From Paraspadella gotoi (lineage: Eukaryota > Chaetognatha): DNA of 64,000 nt. Of the stretch, positions 55,061 to 64,000 are shown one piece after another (the first letter of the stretch is position 1; every line of letters starts with the position of its first letter). Where the stretch lies: contig CM119266.1 of NCBI GenBank assembly GCA_051294375.1, positions 24,168,411 through 24,232,410 on the forward strand, read 5' to 3'. The notes beneath the pieces are model-generated. The model did not search any database, was not told the DNA's origin, and was given only the letters and a program-made list of their open reading frames with translations. Made by a program: the position numbers and the translations under genes.

Positions 55061-56125
55061 TAAAGTAAAGATAAAAGTTTTACTGTTAACAATTTGAAAG
55101 TTAACGATTTCATTTTCTTACTCGTGCCCAATCGTTAGACATGACGTTAAAGGAGATTCACCCAACATTCTTAATTCTTTGTAAAGTATATGTCAAAACA
55201 AAACAGACAAGACGTGACGATCTGGTTGTTCCTATATGTTCCTTTAAATTCACGATATTTTTAAAGCAATGATTCGTGTATTTTCGTCAACCCAATCTGA
55301 GATACACCGGGATCCGCAGGAGGGCTCCAAACCCTTCCGCCCCCCCCCCGAAAAAATTTCGGGTCATCTTTCTCCCCCCCCCATGCTCTCCGATTTCTCC
55401 CCAGGTCGTCGAGAGATTCGTCAAATCGTTCGCTCTGCGTCCATAACGTGACATTAAGCGTTCCCCGTAATGATTGTCCTCCGCCGTCGTCGTCGTCGTC
55501 GGCCGCCTCCCGTCATCAACGTAATTGACGGTGACAGTCACTGACTGACGATTGATGAGAATTGGCCGGAGTGACGCAAACGTGTCCTCGTCGCGTTATT
55601 GCCGGCTGCGCGGGTAGTCAGTGCCTGCGCGTAAACCAGGGGGCGGGTGCATAAGCGGGGGAGTTCACAACGCGGGATGCTCTGTTATATAATAATTAAT
55701 TAAATAATAATACTACGTAGCAAAAATACTGAAACTTTTTCTCGCTTTTTTTTTTTAAACTAAGATTCAACCAAAATTACCAGGATTATATAGTTTATCC
55801 TCCACCGCCAGGTTTATTTACATTACCCGACGCTCGATTTCCGAGCAATATAATTTTATATGATCAATCATTTAAACCGGATCCGACCTTTCGGGGAAAC
55901 CGAAATAAAAGACGTCGTCACTCTCCGAAAAACTATCAATAAATTTCGGGTTAATGAGATCCCCCATCCCTGATCCCTTGATCCCCGTTTTCGTGTGCTG
56001 CCAAACTTCCCTCCCTCTTTTTTGGGGTCATGGAAAAAAGATGATGACTCGATATCCTTTTCGCTCTCGATCATATCTCTTACTCTTTCCTTTCGAGGTT
56101 CCACGTCTTCGGATAAGAGGTCGTC

Positions 56126-56301
<176 letters not shown>

Positions 56302-56635
56302 AGAACAAAGAAATCGCCGTTTGACAGAGAGAATTGGATTTTTATTAAAATTTCCTTGATTTCGTCGCGGATTTTGTTTTGGAAAACCGAAGCGAGGGCG
56401 GTAGGATAAAAATCCCGAGTCTTCTCGTTCTAACGAGGTGGGTATCGTATTCATGGGCGGGTTACTCTCGGATTTAGGGAAATAAAACGTCAGTTATCGT
56501 ATAAACTTAGATTGGGGAAGGAGCTTTGCAGAGTTGTTGGTTGTTTTTGTCTTTCGGTAGCGGAGTGATGTTTCGGAGAGGTTGTTCGTGTGTTCAGCGT
56601 CTCGAGTAGAAAATGGGTATTTGTATTATTAGTAT

Positions 56636-56664
56636 ATATTTATTATTATTATTATTATTATTAT
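56636..56664. repeat. (ATT)n microsatellite
   Basis: About nine TTA/ATT units in an AT-rich stretch. Confidence 0.8.
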
Positions 56665-56991
56665 AGTATTATGAAAGTGTTTAAACATCTGTATTTTTTT
56701 AATTTATCATATCTTATGTCCTCCTTCAATTCAGACAGAAATTTCACGGACATTTTCAATATGGTTTTACTTATATCAAGAGAAAAAAAAAAGGTTTCAG
56801 CTGTTGCGAAGTTTCCATAAATCCTAAATGTATTTCGTTGTCGGTCAGATGCTCGCGTAGGTTAAAGTCATTGCGTTCTGCAATGACACATCCGCCCCTT
56901 CAGTTTTTTTATAATTCATATTTCTGTTGGATGGATGCGAACACGGTCAGCACAGTGGAACCGCGGATCGGAATTCGTACGTCGTTCATAT

Positions 56992-57092
56992 CATTCATCA
57001 GCATCATCATCATCATCATTTTCATCATCATCATCATCATCATCATAATCATCATATCATCATCATCACATCATCATCATCAATCATCATCA
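56992..57092. repeat. (ATC)n microsatellite, interrupted
   Basis: About 30 CAT/ATC units with single-base interruptions. Forward frames read as poly-Ile, poly-Ser or poly-His, which are shadows of the repeat. Confidence 0.85.
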
Positions 57093-57485
57093 ATTTATCC
57101 AATCATTATGAAAAAGTAATTTAGCAAAACCGTTAATTTAAGTGTTTATTCGTAACAGTGGAATTACATCAAAGGAAAGGCCAAATATTCCTCAGCTCTG
57201 AAATATATACATTTAATTAAATTATTATCTTTTCATTTCGAGCGAGGACTTTAGCCATTTCAGTTTTTTATATAAATTTATTTTAGCTTTTGTTTATATT
57301 ACTTTAGAAATTTTCATCTTCCGTCTCTTTGCGTCACTTTTTACCTTTCTGTTTCTGTTACAGAATCTTTCTTTCGCGTATTCCGCTCTGTTAGTGTACA
57401 CCTGCATTGAAAACGTTCGAAGGCAGCTGAGCCGCCGTCTCCTATCGAGTCGAGAGATTAAAATGGTCTTTTTTCGCAGAAAAGA

Positions 57486-57491
57486 AGAGAG

Positions 57492-57565
<74 letters not shown>

Positions 57566-57572
57566 GAGAGAG
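57486..57572. repeat. (GA)n microsatellite
   Basis: GA tract with three slips. Confidence 0.95.
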
Positions 57573-58101
57573 CCTAAATAAAACGTCGTTTGGCCATCAT
57601 TCAACCCTAATCTGCCACGTGTGCTGGGACCTGGGAAGGAAAAGGAAAGGAACGGGAAGATGAAAAAGAAAAAAGTAAGAAAGCAGACAAAGTAAAAAGA
57701 TAATAAGAATTGGTAGGAACTGGAACTGGATAGAATAAGCATTTCTTTAGTTACTTGGTTTCTTGCCTTTTCTTGACAACAATCTTTTATGTTTGATCGA
57801 TAGTTTTGATATTTGAGATTGATTATATTCAAAGTCATTTATTTTTCGATCCATTTTAGTAGTAGTTTCGGAACCGCTGAAACCCCTCGCCATTTTAGAA
57901 AGCCAAGCTCAATTTCGGCTCAAAAAGATTTTCTCAAGGAGTCATTCTGCGATTTCTAATCTTCATTTCCAAAGCTTTGCCCAAACTTTTTTTCTTCCCG
58001 CCCTTCTATTTAATAAAAAGAAATGTTCAACGTAATAACCTAGAGAATACATATATATTATATATAAACAAACTGCAATATACTCCTGTCCATCCTCTCT
58101 T

Positions 58102-58126
58102 NNNNNNNNNNNNNNNNNNNNNNNNN
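58102..58126. other. Assembly gap, 25 N
   Basis: Exactly 25 N separate unique sequence from copy D2. Confidence 0.95.
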
Positions 58127-58370
58127 TTCTATCGATTGTATAACTTTTGTTCGTAATCACGTGTTTACCTCTCGATTTTCTGCCCGGCAGCCGGGCAGAG
58201 AGTCGCGGCCCGTTTCATCTCCGCGCCCCAAAAGTTATGTCCTTCGCTTCGCCTTCGGACCCGAAAATTATGTCCTTCTCCGCGGTTTTCGTTCGTCTTA
58301 TCGTCCGCCTTTGAAAACCTCATAATTTCCGAGCGGGAGGCAGACCTGATCGTTTATCACGGAAAATGCC

Positions 58371-58380
58371 NNNNNNNNNN
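58371..58380. other. Assembly gap, 10 N
   Basis: Replaces the TC-tract-containing part of the duplicated unit (compare 49551-49733). Confidence 0.95.
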
Positions 58381-58512
58381 AATTTCAGTTTAAAAATTCC
58401 TGGGGAATCGACGAGCTTTTTAAAGACCCATTTAGTGGGTTAAATCACCAACTACCCACGTCGCATTCTATTAATTGATGATTCTTACATTCTTACATTC
58501 TTAGAAATACTT

Positions 58513-58701
58513 TCTCATACCACTCATACCACTCTCACCAGTCACCTCTCTCACAATTATCACCAACCTAACCACTCTCACCGCTCTCATTACTCTTACC
58601 TCTTTCACCTCTCTTACCACTCTCACCGCTCTCCAAACTCTCCCCACTCTCACCATTCTCACCATTCTCACCACTCTCACCACTCCAACCACTCTCACCC
58701 A
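58513..58701. repeat. 9-bp-period CTCACCACT-type minisatellite (copy D2)
   Basis: About 21 units of nine bases with consensus TCTCACCAC. Reverse-strand translation gives a Gly-Glu-Ser-like three-residue repeat, which is a by-product. The same stretch at 49860-50030 in D1 has lost phase through small deletions. Confidence 0.7.
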
Positions 58702-59219
58702 CCCAATTCTCATAAATAACTTCGTCGATTCTCGACGCCTCATCGTCCATCTCCTTCGATCCTTCGGTTCGCCAAACACCAATCACCCTCTCTCCACCCT
58801 CCCCCCCCCTCAAAAAAAAGAAAAGACTACAATAACAACAACAACAAAAGACGTAAACTTCTGTCCGTCTCTAAAAACAGGAAACGGCGACTGGACTGAG
58901 GAGACGAAGAGAAATTAATGACTTTTTCATTTCCGACGAAAACCTCGATATTCCATTTTCCATTTTCTATTTTCTATTTTCTATTTTCCATTTTTTTTAC
59001 TTTTCCGCAGTTGTTGTTGCTGTTGTTGATGATGCTGATGATGTTGACGATGATAATGATGACGATGATCAAAACCGTTAAATAACAGTTATAACTAGTG
59101 CGTAACCCTCAGCGGCGTAACATTTATTGTTTCCTTCTTTGTTTCGAATTGTTTTTTATCGATTCGAGTATGACTCGCATTTTTGCGGTTCTCACCGAAA
59201 TCTCACAAACTTTTACCTC

Positions 59220-59250
<31 letters not shown>

Positions 59251-59290
59251 TCTCGTCTCTATCTCCTCTCTGTCTCCACGTTCTCTCCTG

Positions 59291-59325
<35 letters not shown>

Positions 59326-59867
59326 TCTCTCTACAAACGTTACAAGGGAGATTGTTCTTGTTCTCAGTAACGAGTTTGTTCGATGAAACGGCGAAACGAC
59401 GACGACGACGAGGTCGTCACGATTTACCTTTGTTTGTTTCGTTAAAATTATTTCTTCTTTCTCTATGCCGCATTCTACTCATATAGTCTTAGCGTTATCT
59501 TAATTATCTTTTATCTTAATTGTCTGTTTGCTTGTCTGCAAATGTTTGTGCTTGTTCGACTGTCTGTCCGTCTGTCTATCTATGTTTCTCAATTCTCATT
59601 GTTTGTCTTCGTCTTTCTTTCTTTGTTTGATGCTTTGTTTGTTTGTTTGCTTGTTTCTTTATATCTTTCTATCTTTATTTCTTTATTTCTTTCTTTCCTT
59701 GGATTCATTTTTCTTTCTTTTTCTCCCTCTTCATAGCCCTATTTCTTTAACTCCCTCTTACTCTCTCTCCCCCCCCCCAGTAGAAGAGATAGAGAGAGTG
59801 CAATGACCCTCGTAACAGCGCATTACCATATTCTATTTGACGGTAGTGCGATCCAGCCAATAATATA

Positions 59868-61975
59868 CAATAATCATTTACATCTGTACGCGGTCGTGAA
59901 CCCCCTCGTCCGAAAGTTCCGGATATGGACCACCAACAAATGGTAAATGCGACCAGTCTTAAATGTTAGAGACCATCCTAAGGTGGAAAACCGCCGACTG
60001 GCCACTAGTTTGACGCGACTTCGAAACAGACTAATATAGCATTAGACATTTATTTTTGCGGAATTGCAGTAACGGAAGTTACTGCATATAAAACACAGCG
60101 AATTTATCAAAATATCAACCAATGAAACAGTTTAGATGACGAAGAACCGAGGAGAGATCGAGATTTCTGTAGAAATATCGAAGAGAAGTAAGTGTTAATT
60201 TAAGAGCATAGCACTACATAGGAATGTTTAACGCCGAAAGATCTCGATTGGGTCTGATATTAATGAAATAAAGTCAAATCGATTGTCTTCGAGGTCCGGA
60301 GGACGAAAAAAAATAGTCACTTTCAGCACAAAAGGCACATCCTTTCGCTAACACCGATGTTCGAAAGATAGTTACTTCATTGTGTGTGAAAGGCAATAAG
60401 TCAGGTTTCCTTTTAGCGCCCTTAATCACGTGCGTTCCCAACTGCATTTCTACCGCTCGAGACAACTCCCGAACCTTGCAGTCTCCTGAACGCCCGCAGC
60501 GCGATTGAATCCACCCCAGAGCGAGCGCTCCTCTCGGACGACTGGAACAATACACTTCGGCGACGCTGCTGAGACGAAGACGATCGAATCGATAGATACC
60601 AAGAGAACACCGCGGCGCACAGACTCTGCAAAGTTTACGCTGCGTAATCTGGCCCGCAATCTAGAGATATACGACTAATAGACGTTTGGCTGCGGTCAAG
60701 ACCACTATAATCGAGGAGTAACTCCCAATGATCCGCGCACACGCCCGCGTCTGACAAAATAATTACGAGCACGCTCGCGCCTTTGCTGCGATCCGCGCCC
60801 GCAGTATTTGAATCCGGAGTTATCCCCCCACCTCGTTAGGTACCAGAACGGCGAGAGACTCGTTTTTTTGTTTTTTTCGTACTTTATTGTGCTCATCGGC
60901 CGTCGATTCCTCGGCTATCGTGTTCTCACAATACTCAAGAATTCGCGCTGAGATTACGATATCAATCTGAAATTTTACTTCTCGCATCCGGCTCGAACAT
61001 AAAAATTCTTTCTCCTTTTTTTTCCCTCCCATCTTCTAATAAATTAATAGAAGGAAGAAGATAGGTTATCGTTACGCGTAATTGTAAAAAACCGAGGGCG
61101 TCCTGTTTCCCGTCTGCGAATCGTTGTTTACATTTTTAGACCTTTTGCTCTTTAATGCGCGATCGGGTCCGATCTTAAAAAACTAGGGGGACCTTTCCGT
61201 CAAAACGGTGAAGTTTTATCGGAGTTGTAATTCAATTAGGGAGAAGCCATCTTTTAAGAAACCGGTTTAAGAAGATGGAAAGGGGGGGGACTATATGGTG
61301 ACTTTTTTTAAAGTGAATGGAAGTTTAAAATCGACGTAATAAGGAAGCGAGAAATTAAATGAGTCCAAGATGTATATTTTAAAAAATGTTTGAGAAGAAA
61401 AAAATGGTTGAGAATGTTAATATTTAAACTAGCAACAAATTATAAAAAAAGCAAATTTGGTTTTCCCCCTTTCGCGATGTTCCTCTCGTTTTAAAACTAA
61501 AACTACTAAAAATATAATTTATTGGAAAAAAAACCTTCATCATTTTTCTCAAAGTCATTTTTTTTTCATCTTGAATTGTTACCGCAAAAAAAAAAAAAAA
61601 AATCAGAACCGCGTTCTTCTTTTTTTTTTTCTCTTCTTTTTTCCTAATCGATTGTAATAACTTTTGTTGCGTAATCACGTGTTTACCTCTCATTTTTCTG
61701 CCCGGCAGGCCGGGCAGAGAGTCGGGCCGTTTCATCTCCGCGCCCCAAAAAGTTATGCCTTCCCGCTTCGCCTTCGACCCCGAAAATTATGTCCTTACTC
61801 CGCGGTTTCGTTCGTCTTATCGCTCGCGCCCTTTGAAAACCTCTAATGTTCGAGCCGGGAGGCAGACCTGATGTTTTATCACAGAAAATGCCAGAGTTGG
61901 CCTCTCTCTCTCTCTCTCTCTCTCTCCTTCCTCTCTCTCGTCTCTCTCATCGTCTCTTCTCTCTCTCTCCTCTGT
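59868..61975 (+). repeat. Copy D3: first half of the duplicated unit, with many insertions
   Basis: Matches 48094-49630, but between about 59890 and 60990 it carries many small insertions and mismatches, far more than the other duplicates. It ends at a TC tract that runs directly into the LINE remnant. Confidence 0.8.
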
Positions 61976-62185
61976 CTTTTCCTGGACTTAGAAAAAACAA
62001 CAAGAAAATCAAGTTAACTAACGAAACAACATCGCGCTGTGACTCTGCTTACGGCTTTTGTAAAACTCATTCTTTGTAATAATCTACAATAAACATGAAT
62101 TTTATATTAACGTCATAAAAAAACAATTCAATGATTGTTTGATTGGCTAATTTTTTACGGCTAATACATTAGATCGTCCACCGAT

Positions 62186-63490
62186 ATGTCTTCTAAAACA
62201 AAGGACAAAAAAACCGGTTCGCCAGGCCCGCAGAAATCCTCGTAAGCAGAAATAAAAATAACAAAGACTCTGCCTGAGTTGAAATTACCAGAAGACATGA
62301 ACTCACAAGACTGTGAAATATTAACTGAGTCTTCTTCTCAGAAACTCGACTGTTTTAAAGAATTAGAATCTCTTCAGCCCCGAAACGAAAACAGCATTTG
62401 CAAGATCGTTGGCCAGCTCTGGTTATAGATTGATGAAATGCCTTCTTGCCAAAATCGCCAATCAAGAGACTCGTGATCATGTCTCTAATTCACAACAAAA
62501 CAACATTACATGACCCACGTAAAACGTTTCGTTTCAACCAACACTCCGACCAGGAGATTAGAAAATCTCGCCCAATGTGTGCTTTTGCTGTAAGTAAATG
62601 AAGCCTTGCACGCTAGCGGCTGAATTTGACGAGCTAAAAATAACTCAACGCGGCGGATCTGATCATTTTCGGAAAAACAGATTTTAAAGACTTCAACTCA
62701 CTAATGAAATTGAACAATTGGAGACATAAAGATTATGTCTTCATCCCCAACTGAATCCACCCCACACAGTCTCGCCACTCACCGTCCTAATCAAGGCGTA
62801 TCGACCCAGCATATTCTGAGGAACGATATCAAAAAAACAGGCTATGATCTTCTAAAGGATTTAGTCCCAGCTTCATAAAAAAGACTTAAGTCTGGTCTAC
62901 AGGGCAACCAAAGTTGGAATGTTAAGGTAAACACTTAATTCAATTAAAAGAAAAAGAATCCATTCTCAGCTCAAACAAACTTAACATTTTCCACAAAGTT
63001 CATTCTGTTACGGAATATTGTGTACAAAAAATACTATCAATGTTTTAAATGTCAGAAATATGGTCACGGTTCCAAATCAATGCAACAAGAAATACCAATA
63101 TGTCTACGCTGTGGCAGGTGAACATTTTCACACAAAAATTGCGAGAAAAAACTTTGAGGACACCTAAATGCGCAAACTGTAACGGTCCCACACGCTGGCA
63201 AACTCAAAATCTTGTCCAATTTACCAGAAGCCTGTCGCCAACCAAACAACCTCTTTCTGTCCATAATTGCGGCTAATATTACCAAACAAGCTATGCGAAG
63301 TGTAGCAAAAAACCATGCACGAATTTCCAATGAAGCTTTAAATAAGGATAATTTGGAGAAAATTTGTCTTTGTGTTATCCCTTGTATTGGCGTGAAATGG
63401 GAATACGGAGCAGAATTAGAGCAAACAAAATATGTCCTCCTCCATAAAGATCCATTAATGAAATACAGAATCAATTCAAATAAGCCCTAA
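62186..63490 (+). pseudogene. Decayed LINE (non-LTR retrotransposon) ORF1 with gag-like zinc knuckles
   Basis: An ATG at 62186 opens a Lys/Ser-rich then Glu-rich reading (MSSKTKDKK...) that continues about 80 codons with one in-frame stop at 62243. More fragments follow in shifted frames. At 63032-63110 the frame reads YYQCFKCQKYGHG...CLRCG, which is a CCHC knuckle (CX2CX4H) running into a second one. A third pair, KCANCNGP, lies near 63167-63190 in another frame. Clustered knuckles of this kind are typical of ORF1 in Jockey/I/CR1-like LINEs, where the protein binds the element's RNA. The fourth knuckle ligand is lost (Met where Cys is expected) and at least three frame changes are needed, so the copy is dead or poorly sequenced. 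Residues after the knuckles (63208-63490, 92-codon frame) are open but not recognisable. The clade cannot be fixed without the reverse transcriptase. Confidence 0.65.
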
Positions 63491-63789
63491 AAGTCTGTCA
63501 ACATCCAATACAATTCCAAAAGTGACTTACCTAAATCAAACTCGGACAACCAACTCGCAACAAACATAATTGAAAATAGCATAGAACATCTTGGCAGCCA
63601 CACAACAGATTATCTCCAGATTGGGCTAATCCGATGTTGATTTCAATCAATCTCAAATCTCAAAATGAAGGGCCACCGCAGAAAGATAATGAACTGTCTT
63701 CCAAAGTGCCATCCTTAACTCAAGCAAACGATCAAAGGTTACACTTATGCCAAGGAAAGCAAAAACCTGGACGAAGCCCCCTAAACCTG

Positions 63790-64000
63790 ACGTGAATGGC
63801 TAAGTCTCTACTCTTGCAGTACTTGCAAACTGAACACTAAATGGTAAACCAACACGGCATTATTGAACTCTTAAATCTGATTGACAATCTAGAAAAAAAC
63901 TAATTCTTTATTTTTTGCTTTTTAATGACATACAGATGTTGCTCCTCAAGGATTTTATTTGGCTTTTAAAAAACTATAAAATATTCAATAAATAATTCTG
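63790..64000 (+). pseudogene. Possible start of LINE ORF2 (endonuclease N-terminus), cut by the window end
   Basis: Around 63805-63915 one frame reads LQYLQTEH then MVNQHGIIELLNLIDNLEKN before a stop. It faintly resembles the opening of LINE ORF2 endonucleases (leading LQWN-N-GL, then a Leu-rich helix). The position just after ORF1 fits. The match is by eye only and the frame is broken, so this is a weak call. The last 80 bases are A/T-rich with no element end visible. Confidence 0.25.

Larger units (their letters stand above)
58127..59775 (+). repeat. Copy D2: second half of the duplicated unit
   Basis: Matches 49318-51140, beginning immediately after a 25-N gap. A 10-N gap at 58371-58380 replaces about 183 bases that in D1 hold the (TC)n tract 49559-49626. 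Confidence 0.85.

Overview
The window looks like nuclear DNA of an animal, probably an invertebrate and perhaps an arthropod. A species cannot be named from the sequence. The support is one clearly intron-split gene with small GT-AG introns, a decayed LINE-type retrotransposon, a large coding exon with Gln/His/Ala runs typical of metazoan transcription factors, CpG-rich patches, and very little coding sequence. No bacterial operon, CRISPR array, tRNA or rRNA gene was seen. Most long open frames in the window are translations of (AG)n/(TC)n tracts, giving Ser-Leu or Arg-Glu repeats, and are not genes.

Layout. Positions 1-12,750 are gene-poor, with many (AG)n tracts, homopurine/homopyrimidine blocks, a G-quadruplex-like run and small tandem repeats. 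Positions 12,751-35,697 hold one 9.5 kb segment present nearly three times in the same orientation: copy A at 12,751-22,253, partial copy B at 22,292-26,020 and copy C at 26,046-35,697. The joins are gaps of exactly 25 N, and the copies differ mainly by one-base indels, which points to an assembly artefact over a real triplication. Copies A and C carry the same large minus-strand exon (15,480-16,857 and 28,757-30,120) of an unidentified transcription-factor-like protein. The exon is open throughout in A and frame-broken in C.

Positions 35,700-42,100 are mostly non-coding and include an unusual 11-bp-periodic repeat (40,496-40,830). A complete seven-exon gene for a secreted CAP-superfamily protein (270 aa in my model) lies at 42,115-43,615. 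AT-rich non-coding DNA follows. A second duplicated unit (48,094-51,140) reappears at 58,127-61,975 with its halves in swapped order, around a further 10-N and a 25-N gap. From 62,186 to the window end lies a broken LINE first reading frame with zinc knuckles, and possibly the start of its second frame.

The genes here show no functional link to one another. The best-supported biology is the CAP gene. The most unusual DNA structures are the 11-bp repeat, the permuted duplication and the extreme (AG)n density. I found no convincing new multi-gene system.
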